A stretch of DNA of 64,000 nt from Clostridium cibarium (GCF_014836335.1 NZ_JACSRA010000005.1:1-64000); one strand, 5' to 3'; positions 36,950 through 45,827 are shown, counted from the first letter of the stretch. Numbers and translations: made by a program. The notes: a model not told the origin generated them from the letters alone.

Positions 36950-38245
36950 TTATATCTTAAATTCCCATATCATTTCATTTAGTTTCTGAGAAAGTTCTGC
37001 TTGACTTTGGGCAGTTAATGCAACTTGCTCTATTGCTTTCGTAGTTTCATCAATGCTTAACTTTATTGTTTCTACACGTTCAGTTGATTTTTGTGATGTC
37101 TGTGCCATATTTTGAACTGCTTCATTTACTTGTCCAACAGCAGCTGTAACTTCCTCTGTCATACAAGCTATTTCCTCTGTCATCTTACTAACAAAATCAG
37201 AATCATTATAATACTGCTCTCCTGTCTTACTATAAGAATCAAATTGTTTATTTACCTGAGTATTTATAAATTCTAATATATCACTACCTGTATCAACACT
37301 ACTCTTAAATGCTTCTTGAACTTTTTCTATAGTTTCTTGGATACTTATTACAGCTTCTGAAGACTGCTCTGCAAGTTTTCTAATCTCCTCTGCTACTACT
37401 GCAAATCCTCTTCCTTGTTCCCCTGCACTAGCTGCCTCTATTGCTGCATTCAACGCTAGTAAATTAGTTCGTTCAGCGATACTACCTATAGTATCTGCCA
37501 TGACCTTTATGCTATCTACTACTTTTCCATCTTCAATAGCCTTCATCATATTTTTTTGTTTATCATTATATAAACTTCTAGTTTTTTCTATAGCATTTTC
37601 ACTACTTTTTTTAACTTCTGTAGCTCTTTCTTTAGACTCACTGGCTTGATTACTTCCATTCGCAGCTTTTGAAGAAAGTTCATTTATATTAGCATCTACT
37701 TCTTCAGCTGATGCACTTATCTCTTCTGTTGTTGCGCTAGTTTCTTGCATATATGATGCAATATTATCTACTTCCTCATCAATAGTTTCAGCCTTAGTAG
37801 TTATCTCCTCTGCTGTTGCTGAAAGTTCTTCTGCAGATGAACTTATTCCCTCTATAGTCCCAGTTATTTCCCTAATCATTTTACTTACATTGTTTTGAGC
37901 TTTATTCAATGCGCGTATTGCTTCTCCAAATTCATCTTCTCTACTTTCTTCTATAACTGATGAAAAATCGTAATTTGATAAACTTTCAGCAAATCTTTTA
38001 ATCTTTCTTAGTGGCTCTACAAAACTTTTCTTTAATATAATAGTCATAATAGCTGCATATATAACTCCTATTATTGTTACACTGATTATTATTATATCAT
38101 TACTATTAACAGTTAACCCTGTAACCTCACTTAATTTATGTGACGTATAAACGCCTGTCCCACCTATTATCAGCATAAGACCTATCATTGTCGAAAATAT
38201 CCATACTATTTTTTTTAGTATAGGCATGTTTATAAAATATTTCAT
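36950..38245 (-). CDS. Methyl-accepting chemotaxis protein without periplasmic sensor domain
   Basis: The 431-residue receptor has two membrane segments (about 13-33 and 49-70) separated by only about 15 residues, so it lacks an outside sensor. HAMP follows, then the signalling domain with [32 protein letters not shown]. The last residues EMIWEFKI match the end of many clostridial receptors. It may sense membrane or cytoplasmic state, or serve as a helper in mixed receptor arrays. A 49-residue ORF with a strong ribosome site lies upstream in the same direction. Confidence 0.9.
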   Translation of the reverse strand: MKYFINMPILKKIVWIFSTMIGLMLIIGGTGVYTSHKLSEVTGLTVNSNDIIIISVTIIGVIYAAIMTIILKKSFVEPLRKIKRFAESLSNYDFSSVIEESREDEFGEAIRALNKAQNNVSKMIREITGTIEGISSSAEELSATAEEITTKAETIDEEVDNIASYMQETSATTEEISASAEEVDANINELSSKAANGSNQASESKERATEVKKSSENAIEKTRSLYNDKQKNMMKAIEDGKVVDSIKVMADTIGSIAERTNLLALNAAIEAASAGEQGRGFAVVAEEIRKLAEQSSEAVISIQETIEKVQEAFKSSVDTGSDILEFINTQVNKQFDSYSKTGEQYYNDSDFVSKMTEEIACMTEEVTAAVGQVNEAVQNMAQTSQKSTERVETIKLSIDETTKAIEQVALTAQSQAELSQKLNEMIWEFKI

Positions 38246-38300
38246 GCTAGTTCCTCCTTATTATTTTTTATCTATGCATATATATAATAAAGCTAAAAGC

Positions 38301-38450
38301 TTATTTCTTATGCTTTAAGTAATATGGATTAGATACATTTTTATAATATTCTAAACAAACTGAATTTAGTCTATTCCATCCTGTTAAAAAGATTTCTGGC
38401 ATTCGTAGTATCCAATAATCTTCAGTTAATATTTCTGGTGAAATTTTCAT
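38301..38450 (-). CDS. Small ORF (49 residues) upstream of the chemoreceptor
   Basis: It reads MKISPEILTEDYWILRMPEI... and ends PYYLKHKK. A GGAGGAGAG site lies 3 bases before the ATG, one of the best in the region, so it is probably translated. The receptor start is 56 bases past its stop on the same strand. It is rich in aromatic residues and has no membrane segment. No family recognised. Confidence 0.55.
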   Translation of the reverse strand: MKISPEILTEDYWILRMPEIFLTGWNRLNSVCLEYYKNVSNPYYLKHKK

Positions 38451-38712
38451 TACTCTCCTCCACCCCTAGAATCATTAGCCATATTACCCCATATAATTAC
38501 ATTTATTGCAATTCCACTATAATTATACCATATTTTTGTTTATAGTTTCACTAACCATAAAAAGAAAAATAACTCCATAATGAAAAAATCATCCTCTTTA
38601 TATATAATAATTGATTCATTGTACTTTCCTTCAACTAGTTTTTAAATACTATTACATTGATTTTGTCATCCTTTGATTTTATAATATATTTATCGATATC
38701 TATTGTAAACTA

Positions 38713-38749
38713 AGCACTCAATAGTGCTATAGTATCCTAAAAGATACTA
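38713..38749. promoter_or_regulatory. Double palindrome in front of hxlR-like gene
   Basis: AGCACT-N4-AGTGCT (38713-38728) is followed after one base by TAGTATC-N6-GATACTA (38730-38749), ending just before the ribosome site. The same pair in the same order occurs at 39617-39653, upstream of the PPOX-fold gene. This is probably the operator of the HxlR regulator. Upstream, 38451-38700 is AT-rich without a gene. Confidence 0.75.
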
Positions 38750-38769
38750 AGGAGAGGAAGTGTATCTAT

Positions 38770-39093
38770 ATGCGAAAAGAATTTCCAGCTTGTCCTGTTG
38801 AAATAACTTTACAACTTATGGGCAATAAGTGGAAGGTGTTAATCATTAGAGATTTACTTGAAGGAACAAGACGCTTTGGTGAACTTAAAAAATCTATTGG
38901 ATCAATAACCCAAAAGGTCCTTACTCAAAACTTAAGAGAAATGGAAGAGTCAGGCTTGCTTACACGTAAGGTTTACCCAGAAGTTCCACCAAAGGTTGAA
39001 TATACATTAACTAAAACTGGTTATAGCTTAAAACCTATACTTGATTCTATGTATGCATGGGGAACTGATTACAAGGACAAACTTTCATCATAA
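38770..39093 (+). CDS. HxlR-family transcriptional regulator
   Basis: The 107-residue winged-helix protein has the family pattern: CPVEITLQLMGNKWKVLIIRDLL, RRFGELKKSIGSITQKVLTQNLREMEESGLL, and PKVEYTLTKTGYSLKPIL. Cys8 sits at the place of the redox-sensitive cysteine found in HypR/QorR/YodB-type members, so it may sense electrophiles or disulfide stress. It is convergent with the PPOX-fold gene and shares a double palindrome with it, which suggests self-control and control of that gene. Confidence 0.92.
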   Translation: MRKEFPACPVEITLQLMGNKWKVLIIRDLLEGTRRFGELKKSIGSITQKVLTQNLREMEESGLLTRKVYPEVPPKVEYTLTKTGYSLKPILDSMYAWGTDYKDKLSS

Positions 39094-39094
39094 A

Positions 39095-39118
39095 AAAAGC
39101 GGCTAAGCCGCTTTATAA
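39095..39118. terminator. Bidirectional terminator
   Basis: AAAGCGGC-TAA-GCCGCTTT directly after the hxlR stop, followed by TATAATT; A-run on the other side. Confidence 0.8.
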
Positions 39119-39129
39119 TTATTAATAAA

Positions 39130-39534
39130 TTATAAATTATATTCTTTAGGTGGATTACCTGAAAAATCAGATATTACTGCTTTGGCTCCATCTAGATAAA
39201 AAATTTCAAATATAGGATTTTCAGCAGTTTGATAAAGTTTTTTTACCAGTCCACTAGATTCTATTACTTTCTTCTTTATCTCCAAATCCTTTGAAAATAC
39301 AACTTTACCATTTAATCTTATCCAAGCGAACTTTGGACTTGCTACTGTAACTTCAACATAAGGATTTTTTTGAATTTCTGCATACACATCCTTTTCATTA
39401 TTTGTGCAGAAATATAGCTTTCCACCTTCTTCAATCATAAATTGAAAAGGACGAGCTTTTGCTTTTCCATCTAATCCTACAGTTGCAAAATATTGCACTG
39501 GATTTTCTTTTAAAAATTTTACTACTTCATTCAT
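39130..39534 (-). CDS. Pyridoxamine 5'-phosphate oxidase-fold flavoprotein
   Basis: The 134-residue split-barrel protein begins MNEVVKFLKENPVQYFATVG and has KARPFQFMIEEGGKLYFCTN, the common FMN-binding pattern of small PPOX-like proteins, and probably reduces a small electrophile or flavin substrate. ATG 39534 follows GGAGGTATTGAA; the frame to 39552 begins upstream of that site. It shares the double palindrome with the adjacent HxlR regulator. Confidence 0.85.
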   Translation of the reverse strand: MNEVVKFLKENPVQYFATVGLDGKAKARPFQFMIEEGGKLYFCTNNEKDVYAEIQKNPYVEVTVASPKFAWIRLNGKVVFSKDLEIKKKVIESSGLVKKLYQTAENPIFEIFYLDGAKAVISDFSGNPPKEYNL

Positions 39535-39616
39535 TTCAATACCTCCTGGCATATTGTTTTATTACATTTTTTCATTGCAATTTTATAATAATTCAGAAGA
39601 TACATTTTGTATAGTA

Positions 39617-39653
39617 AGCACTTAAAAGTGCTATAGTATCATTTTTGATACTA
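39617..39653. promoter_or_regulatory. Double palindrome in front of the PPOX-fold gene
   Basis: AGCACT-N4-AGTGCT (39617-39632) and TAGTATC-N6-GATACTA (39634-39653), the same two elements as at 38713-38749. It lies 83-119 bases before the start codon. Confidence 0.72.
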
Positions 39654-39674
39654 TAGTGATAAAATCTATGTTTA

Positions 39675-40928
39675 CTAAAGCACAAAATAATATGAGTGCA
39701 ATAAACACTCTTCATTATACTTAACAGATAACCTAAACAGTGCACTTTTAATTTTATTAATTGATACTTTTCCATTCTTATAATCGTCAATAATTTTTAA
39801 AAAACTAGCTCTTTCTTTTTCTGTAGCAATATCTTTTAAACAATTCCAAATATGAGTTGCTACATTTATAGAATTTTCTACAGAGACTTCTTTCTGCAAA
39901 GCATCATCTACTAAATCATAAAACTTAATAGCAGGATAGCTACTTTTATCCTTTAATATCTCTCTTATCTCTGAATAGTTACTAGGTGAATTCTCTAAAA
40001 CTTTATATTTATATCTACTCCATTCCTCTTCAAGCACATTAATATTATTATTAGATATGCAGTTAATGCATTTTACTGCTGAAAGATTCTTATCTTTAAC
40101 TTCAAGCATTATATCTATGTCATTTCTATTTAATTCTTTAAAGAAATACATAAATTTATTTATATCAATAGTATTTGAATGCGAACCAATTTTTTTTAAA
40201 GGATTTTGCTCTGAATAATGTATCTTTTGATTCCCATCATCTTCTTTCCACGTCTTTTTACACTCATTAACCCATTCTATTGTACTTTTCTGCTCTCCTG
40301 AAAAATTTATATCATTATGTAAATTATCAAAAATCACTGGGATATTTAGCTTTGTACCTATTTCCAAAACATCTATAATATTATATAACTTATCATCATT
40401 TTCAATAACAAGCCTATTCTTTACAGATTCATCTAAGTACTGATAATTTCTAATAAATCTATCCACTGCCTCTCCCTTATCATTGTAAATTCCACCTATA
40501 TGTAAAATCATCTTATGTTTTTTGGAAACTCCAAGCCTATCTAACACCCTAGCATGATAATTTAAATCATTCATCGATCTTTTTACAACATCATTACTAG
40601 GAGAATTTATTACAGTATACTGTCCCGGATGCATTGATACCCTCATACCACTTGACTTAATTTTTTCACTAATTTTCAATAATTCACTTGAGAAGACATC
40701 CCACCACTTAATGTTATTAACAGGATTTGATCCAAATGGTATTAAATCAGAAGTTATCCTAAAAAGCATTATATTATTTTCTATATTATAATCAATTATA
40801 TTTTCAAGAGACTTTAGATTATGTGAAATCAATTCTAGTAGCTTTTCTTCTGTAACATTTTTAAGTATACAACTTTTAAAATTAGTACTTAATACTCCAA
40901 TAGTTAGACATGCATATCCTATACTCAT
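39675..40928 (-). CDS. uvsE: UV damage endonuclease UvsE/UvdE
   Basis: The enzyme nicks DNA 5' of UV photoproducts as an alternative to nucleotide excision repair, and is common in spore formers. The 417 residues form a TIM barrel with family motifs IGYACLTIGV at the start, LFRITSDLIPFGSNP, SMHPGQYTVINSP, LHIGGIYNDK, LVIENDD and VIFDNLHNDIN, which supply the metal ligands. The last 100 residues are a helical tail found in many clostridial members. Single gene. Confidence 0.93.
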   Translation of the reverse strand: MSIGYACLTIGVLSTNFKSCILKNVTEEKLLELISHNLKSLENIIDYNIENNIMLFRITSDLIPFGSNPVNNIKWWDVFSSELLKISEKIKSSGMRVSMHPGQYTVINSPSNDVVKRSMNDLNYHARVLDRLGVSKKHKMILHIGGIYNDKGEAVDRFIRNYQYLDESVKNRLVIENDDKLYNIIDVLEIGTKLNIPVIFDNLHNDINFSGEQKSTIEWVNECKKTWKEDDGNQKIHYSEQNPLKKIGSHSNTIDINKFMYFFKELNRNDIDIMLEVKDKNLSAVKCINCISNNNINVLEEEWSRYKYKVLENSPSNYSEIREILKDKSSYPAIKFYDLVDDALQKEVSVENSINVATHIWNCLKDIATEKERASFLKIIDDYKNGKVSINKIKSALFRLSVKYNEECLLHSYYFVL

Positions 40929-41090
40929 CTTATTCTCCCTTCATAGTTTAATCCATCTATACAGTATAACCATTTAGGATACTTTTCATTGATGTGCATT
41001 AAGCCTTTCACCAGTTAAATAAATTCTTAAACACCATAAGCTTACTTATATCATAAAATGTAGTAATATCGAATTTTCTAGGAGAATTAA

Positions 41091-42134
41091 ATGTATTTTT
41101 GCATGCCATCAAATAATTATAATAATATTAGTCCTTTAAACTCTATCAATAAAACTTCCAAACCATTAGAAGAAACTCTACATTTAATAAATAAAACTAT
41201 TCAAGAAGAAAGAAAAAACAAACTGCTTCATGATTACCTTATTACTACAGCTCCTAATGAAAAAGAAAAAAATATTATTAATGCAATAAAAACTGAAGAA
41301 AACAAACATAGCAAATTCTTCAAAGAAATATATGCATTTTATACATGTCAAAATGTACATTCACAAACAAGTACAATTTTTGAAAGGCCAAAATCATATA
41401 TATATGGTATTATGGATGCTAAGTTAAACACATTAGATTCTGTTGATGTTTGTAGAGATATAAAATCAGGTATACCACATGTATATTATAAAGATATGAT
41501 ACGTGAAATACTTATGGACAAGTTGAAGAATTCTCAAAAATACGATTATATTCTTTTTATTAATCTGATAAATACATCCCCAGTTGTTTATACGGATTCA
41601 AGAAATATCAGCCCATCTAGAAAAAACTTCACAACTGATGAATGTGCCCAGATTGCCAAAGAACTTGGTATTGATTTTAGCAAAGAAAAATTTGATTTAG
41701 AACAATTTACTATGGGAATAAATACTGAGTTAGAACACGGGAAGAAATATTCTCCAACAAATGTAACAGATAATGATCCATTAATCACTGGGAAAATAGC
41801 TCTAGCTCATTTGCATGAATTTCCTGATTATTATACAAGACTTTCAAAACTTGAAAATGACGCAAAAGCTTATTGGACATCATCAAGATGTTACCTAAGA
41901 CAAGTAAAGGAATTCACTCTAAATGAACTTTCTGAGTATGACGGTACTTTAGGAAAACCTGCTTATGTAGCAGTTAATGGGATTGTCTACGATGTTAGCA
42001 AAAATCCACATTGGAATGCATCTGTACACCATGGGTTAACTGCTGGAAAAGACTTAAGTTTTGAATTTTCAGATTGTCATGGCAAAGAAAATATTTTAAA
42101 GATACTTCCAAAGGTAGGCATTCTAAAGGTATAA
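41091..42134 (+). CDS. Ferritin-like + DUF5661 + cytochrome b5-like fusion protein
   Basis: The 347-residue protein joins three parts. Residues 20-85 have a ferritin/rubrerythrin-like pattern (INKTIQEERKNKLLHDYL, then IKTEENKHSKFFKEIY), though only two helices are clear. Residues about 175-270 match the DUF5661 pattern as I recall it (FTMGINTELEHGKKYSPTN, then LITGKIALAHLHEFPDYYTR). Residues 273-347 are a cytochrome b5-like heme/steroid-binding domain (EFTLNELSEYDGTLGKPAYV, then GIVYDVSKNPHW and HHGLTAGKDLS). ATG 41091 follows GGAGAAT. A redox or heme role is likely; the exact function is unknown. Confidence 0.75.
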   Translation: MYFCMPSNNYNNISPLNSINKTSKPLEETLHLINKTIQEERKNKLLHDYLITTAPNEKEKNIINAIKTEENKHSKFFKEIYAFYTCQNVHSQTSTIFERPKSYIYGIMDAKLNTLDSVDVCRDIKSGIPHVYYKDMIREILMDKLKNSQKYDYILFINLINTSPVVYTDSRNISPSRKNFTTDECAQIAKELGIDFSKEKFDLEQFTMGINTELEHGKKYSPTNVTDNDPLITGKIALAHLHEFPDYYTRLSKLENDAKAYWTSSRCYLRQVKEFTLNELSEYDGTLGKPAYVAVNGIVYDVSKNPHWNASVHHGLTAGKDLSFEFSDCHGKENILKILPKVGILKV

Positions 42135-42137
42135 ATG

Positions 42138-42190
42138 AAAAAAGTAGAATGTGATACTAGATCTGTATCACATTCTACTTTTTATTTTAA
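42138..42190. terminator. Bidirectional terminator
   Basis: A 19-bp stem (AAAAAGTAGAATGTGATAC and its complement) with a 7-base loop and T-run on both strands, between convergent genes. Confidence 0.9.
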
Positions 42191-42217
42191 TCAATGAACT
42201 TATAACTTTTATATAAC

Positions 42218-42853
42218 TTAGTTCAATAAGCGTACCACCATAATAATTGCAGTACTACCATTTCCAATTAAATTTACAATAAAATGTGCCATCATAGGTA
42301 CATATATATTTTTTGTTTTTATATAAGATATACTAAATGGAATTCCCCAAATCATTGCCATAAATATTCCATACCAGCTAAGAGAGTGTTCTATTGCAAA
42401 TAGAAATAAGCTAGTAATAGTTGATATATATAATATTTTCTTGCTTTCAAAATTTATTATTGCTTTTCTATAAAACATTTCTTCTGCTAAAGGCGGAAAT
42501 ATTATAGTGGACAATATAAATAAAACTACACCACTCCAATTGTTAATTCTTAAATTTATCATTCCTTCATTTAAATTAGGAAAAATCATTTTAGGTAAAT
42601 AACTTAATCCAAATGCTAAAATTAAAAATAAAATTGTTACAAATACAGGCATCCAAAACTTTTTTCTACTAATTATATTACTTTTTAATTCTTCAAAGCT
42701 AAAATATCTATTTAATATAAAATATATAACAATCCCTAAATAGAATAGAAAATTTGTATATGGATAATACTTGTCTGGTAAACAAAAACAAGATATAGTA
42801 AACAAACCTTCCCACAAGATTGGAATTATTAATTTCTTCATATATTCATTCAT
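42218..42853 (-). CDS. CPBP-family intramembrane metalloprotease (CAAX/Abi type)
   Basis: The 211-residue protein has about six membrane segments and the family motifs: PPLAEEMFYRKA (EExxxR) near residue 125, FAIEHSL (the FxxxH motif), and MMAHFIVNLIGN near the end. Relatives in Firmicutes protect against bacteriocins or process small peptides. No bacteriocin gene is seen nearby. Confidence 0.88.
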   Translation of the reverse strand: MNEYMKKLIIPILWEGLFTISCFCLPDKYYPYTNFLFYLGIVIYFILNRYFSFEELKSNIISRKKFWMPVFVTILFLILAFGLSYLPKMIFPNLNEGMINLRINNWSGVVLFILSTIIFPPLAEEMFYRKAIINFESKKILYISTITSLFLFAIEHSLSWYGIFMAMIWGIPFSISYIKTKNIYVPMMAHFIVNLIGNGSTAIIMVVRLLN

Positions 42854-42917
42854 TCTAATCCCTCATTTACTATTATCACAAGATTACTATAATACATTTC
42901 TCAACTGATACTAAATT

Positions 42918-43367
42918 CTAACTTATCCTCTTTTCAAAACAGATAGCTTCTGAATTTCTAGCATACTTACCATAGTTTGATATTTGCTTATAACCTCTAC
43001 TCTTATAAAATGATACTGCACACTCATTTACTAGTCGTGTTTCAACCCAAAGAGTAACGTAACCCATCTCTATAGCCTTTTTTTCTAAATGAAATAAAAT
43101 TTCTGATCCTACTCCTTCTCCTTTTGTTTTTGCAAACATCCTCTTAACTTCAGCAATACTTTCACTAATAGGGCGTATACCTCCACACCCTATTGCTTGC
43201 CCTCCTTCATCATAGGCAACTACAAATACTGAACGTGGAACACAAACATCATTAGAGTTAAAAGAATTTCTTCCACTTGCACCTGTAATAGATTCAAGAT
43301 TTTGTGACAACTCATCCATCAAATAAATAGCATCTGGTTCACTTGGATTCATTTTTACAATCTTCAT
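42918..43367 (-). CDS. GNAT-family N-acetyltransferase
   Basis: The 149-residue protein has the GNAT acetyl-CoA loop region VKRMFAKTKGEGVGSEILFHL (about 80-100) and the end FYKSRGYKQISNYG. I prefer ATG 43367, which has AAGG 8 bases upstream, over ATG 43382. It lies a few bases after the methyltransferase gene and is probably cotranscribed. Substrate unknown. Confidence 0.85.
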   Translation of the reverse strand: MKIVKMNPSEPDAIYLMDELSQNLESITGASGRNSFNSNDVCVPRSVFVVAYDEGGQAIGCGGIRPISESIAEVKRMFAKTKGEGVGSEILFHLEKKAIEMGYVTLWVETRLVNECAVSFYKSRGYKQISNYGKYARNSEAICFEKRIS

Positions 43368-43391
43368 ATCCAATACCTTCATAAAAATTAA

Positions 43392-44006
43392 TTACTTACT
43401 CTTCTCAAGTATATAATCTATATATCCTTGCTTAATCTTTTTACCTTCATACAATCTTTCTATTATTCTATTTTCTTTATATATAATCTTCATATCACTA
43501 AAAAAACTTTCAGCTTCATCAATATTAAAGTAAGAATGAATAACTTCTTCTCCTCTTTCCATTTGCAAAAATTCATTATTGCCTAGTTCTTTTCCTGTGC
43601 CAACGCCCTCATCTTCTAAGGAAAGAAAGTTTAGACAACATAATCCACCTGGTTTTAGAACTCTTTTAATCTCATTTATTGATTTTTGTATATCATTTTT
43701 GCTCATATGAAATATAGAATTGTATGAATAGATGTAACTTAGAGATTGGTCTTCAAAAGATAACTTTCTCATATCTCCCTTTGATATATTAAGATTAATT
43801 CCTGCTTGATTTGAAAAATTTCTAGCCTTTTCTAATTGTGAATCACTAATTTCAATACCATATGTTTTGTACCCTGATTTTTCAAAAATATAAAGAGGTG
43901 GATTAGCTCCTCCTGCTCCACAATCAAGTATAGTTTTCTCAAGATTGTATTCATTACAATAATTTAAGAATTTATATAATTGTGTTTGTTTAATAGAAAA
44001 TTTCAT
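43392..44006 (-). CDS. Class I SAM-dependent methyltransferase
   Basis: The 204-residue protein shows motif I as ILDCGAGGANPPLYIFE, the acidic end GIEISDSQLEKA, and the later KGDMRKLSFEDQSLSYIYS. ATG 44006 follows GGAGGTATAAT closely; the frame to 44033 begins before it. Neighbouring GNAT and methyltransferase genes on one transcript suggest modification of a small molecule, but the target cannot be named. Confidence 0.87.
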   Translation of the reverse strand: MKFSIKQTQLYKFLNYCNEYNLEKTILDCGAGGANPPLYIFEKSGYKTYGIEISDSQLEKARNFSNQAGINLNISKGDMRKLSFEDQSLSYIYSYNSIFHMSKNDIQKSINEIKRVLKPGGLCCLNFLSLEDEGVGTGKELGNNEFLQMERGEEVIHSYFNIDEAESFFSDMKIIYKENRIIERLYEGKKIKQGYIDYILEKSK

Positions 44007-44099
44007 ATTATACCTCCTATGATTAATATGCAATGAGTTCTTAGGTTTATTGTAACATATTATACTTATTTATCCATAAACCTCAAGTTAGGTAAAATA

Positions 44100-44128
44100 A
44101 AAAAAGAGGACTAATTTATCCTCTTTTT
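44100..44128. terminator. Terminator of the nitroreductase operon
   Basis: AAAGAGGA-N8-TCCTCTTT with A-run before and T-run after, 11 bases beyond the nitroreductase stop on the minus strand. Confidence 0.8.
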
Positions 44129-44138
44129 ATCATATATC

Positions 44139-44762
44139 TTATTTATAGAACCTAACAAATTCATCAACTGGTTTTCTATAACCTCTAATTTTACTACTAC
44201 TATTATCAACCTTCCCCATTGTAATCATAATGGCTGGCTCTTCATTCTCTGGCAAATCTAATATTTCCTTGATTTTATCCTTATCAAAATATATCATAGG
44301 ACAAGTATCCCATTCCTTATCTTTAGCTAATAACATAAACAGCATAGCTGATAAAGATGCATTTCTAATAGCTTCATCATACTGGAACGTTTCTCCCCAG
44401 CCTTCATAAAGACTATTAATAGTATCAATAATCATATGATATTGTGTTTTATCTAACATACCAAGCATCATTGAACCTTCATATATTTTATCTGCCGATA
44501 AATAAGCTTTTTTATTTCCAGTAACTATTATTGCCGCTGATGCAGTTTTTATCTTATATTGATTATATGCTGCTTCATATACTTTATCTTTTAGTTCCTT
44601 ATTCTCCACAACATAGTATTTAGCATGTTGTAAATTAAATGCAGACGGTGCTAATGATAAGTCTCTAAATATTTCATTAAAATCTTCTTTAGGTATTTCA
44701 ACATTTTCAATAAATTTATCTGCAGATCTTCTTTCTCTAACAACCTTTAAAAATTCATTCAT
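44139..44762 (-). CDS. Nitroreductase-family FMN protein
   Basis: The 207-residue protein begins VVRERRSADKF (the RRSxR-like FMN-phosphate motif) and has LAPSAFNLQHAKYYVV, AIIVTGN and the end KIRGYRKPVDEFV, all typical of nitroreductases. It probably reduces quinones or nitro compounds with NAD(P)H. It is the second gene after the tandem BFD-like ferredoxin and likely under MarR control, since a MarR-type palindrome lies before that gene. Confidence 0.9.
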   Translation of the reverse strand: MNEFLKVVRERRSADKFIENVEIPKEDFNEIFRDLSLAPSAFNLQHAKYYVVENKELKDKVYEAAYNQYKIKTASAAIIVTGNKKAYLSADKIYEGSMMLGMLDKTQYHMIIDTINSLYEGWGETFQYDEAIRNASLSAMLFMLLAKDKEWDTCPMIYFDKDKIKEILDLPENEEPAIMITMGKVDNSSSKIRGYRKPVDEFVRFYK

Positions 44763-44826
44763 TTATTCTCTCTCCCCTCATTATTTATCTAATTCCTTTC
44801 TATTTCTATAGTAAGCTTAATGACAA

Positions 44827-45243
44827 TTACTTTCTTTCTAATAACTCTTTAACTAGTAATCTGTTACTGCCTACACATTTACCACACCCAGTACCTACCT
44901 TAGTTACTTCCTGCACCTCTTCAAATGATTTTGCTCCATTCTTAATAGCATTAACTAAATCTTGTACTGTTACTTTAAAACATCCGCATACTATTTGATT
45001 TTCATCAATCTTCTTTTGTAATAATAAATTATTAACTAATGCTCTATTATTATCTACACATCTACCACAGCCAGTTCCGACCTTAGTTGCAGCTTGTACT
45101 TCTTCAAATGAATTTGCCCCCATCTTTACAGCATTTTTTATATCTTCTTCTGTAACATTAAAACATCCACATACTACTTTGCTTTCTTTCATATTATTAT
45201 CACCTTTTGTTCCTAATATTTTTGAAATTATTGATTTTATCAT
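44827..45243 (-). CDS. Tandem BFD-like [2Fe-2S] protein
   Basis: The 138-residue protein contains two copies of a bacterioferritin-associated-ferredoxin-like domain. Each has VCGCFxVT followed by FEEVQxxTKVGTGCGxC (first copy about residues 23-76, second about 83-134), so each has the four cysteines needed for one cluster. Most BFD-like proteins have one such domain. It could carry electrons to or from the nitroreductase encoded 64 bases downstream. A strong AAGGAGAAG site precedes ATG 45243. Confidence 0.85.
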   Translation of the reverse strand: MIKSIISKILGTKGDNNMKESKVVCGCFNVTEEDIKNAVKMGANSFEEVQAATKVGTGCGRCVDNNRALVNNLLLQKKIDENQIVCGCFKVTVQDLVNAIKNGAKSFEEVQEVTKVGTGCGKCVGSNRLLVKELLERK

Positions 45244-45290
45244 ATTTTACTTCTCCTTTATTTCTATAAAATTTATTTACTAATTAGTTA

Positions 45291-45306
45291 ATCACTAATT
45301 AGTGAT
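45291..45306. promoter_or_regulatory. MarR-type operator, BFD/nitroreductase side
   Basis: ATCACTAATTAGTGAT, a perfect 16-base palindrome 48 bases before the BFD-like gene. The same 16 bases occur at 45789-45804. A further ACTAATTAGT lies at 45280-45289. Confidence 0.78.
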
Positions 45307-45333
45307 ATTTACTTTAAAATTAAGGTGTATTTT

Positions 45334-45777
45334 TTATACACCTGATAATTTCTTCAACAAACCTATTAACTGTTCCTTTTCCTCAATAGTTAATGTACTA
45401 AAAATTTCATTTATATTTTCTAAATGCTTAGGAAAAATTTCACTCATAAGATTTCTTCCCTTTTCAGTAATACTTATTAAATTAACTCTCCTATCTTTAG
45501 GGTCAACACATCTTCTTACAAGATCTTCCTTGACTAAGTTATCTATAACAACAGTCATATTTCCACTTGTCGATAGAATTTTTTCAATTATTTCGCTAAT
45601 TCTTAAGTCTCCTTTATGATATAAAACTTCAAGTACCGCGAACTGAGAAACAGTTAAACCTCCTCCTTTAATTATTTTATCCTGTTTTTTGTTAACCTTT
45701 TGAGTAGTTCTACTTAACGCAATAAGGGTCTTTAAATTTAAGTTTCCTAATTCACCATAATCATAATTTTTACTCAT
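45334..45777 (-). CDS. MarR-family regulator
   Basis: The 147-residue winged-helix protein has the MarR core: LTVSQFAVLEVLYHKGDLRI, SEIIEKILSTSGNMTVVIDNL, VRRCVDPKDRRVNLISIT and EKGRNLMSEIFP. Its own promoter contains the palindrome and places the start site at the ATG itself, so the message may be leaderless. It lies between an exporter gene (divergent) and the BFD-like/nitroreductase pair, both of which it probably represses. Confidence 0.92.
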   Translation of the reverse strand: MSKNYDYGELGNLNLKTLIALSRTTQKVNKKQDKIIKGGGLTVSQFAVLEVLYHKGDLRISEIIEKILSTSGNMTVVIDNLVKEDLVRRCVDPKDRRVNLISITEKGRNLMSEIFPKHLENINEIFSTLTIEEKEQLIGLLKKLSGV

Positions 45778-45783
45778 AAATGC

Positions 45784-45812
45784 AATATATCACTAATTAG
45801 TGATATAGTCAA
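45784..45812 (-). promoter_or_regulatory. marR promoter with operator in the spacer
   Basis: TTGACT (45807-45812) and TATATT (45784-45789) are 17 bases apart on the minus strand, and the MarR palindrome ATCACTAATTAGTGAT (45789-45804) fills the spacer. The ATG begins 7 bases after the -10 box, with no ribosome site. Confidence 0.75.
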
Positions 45813-45827
45813 ATAATTTTTCCTATG

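Noticed and set aside
39593..39790. Short minus-strand ORF before the PPOX-fold gene
   Set aside because: It overlaps the end of uvsE in another frame and covers the double palindrome; no ribosome site or family likeness.
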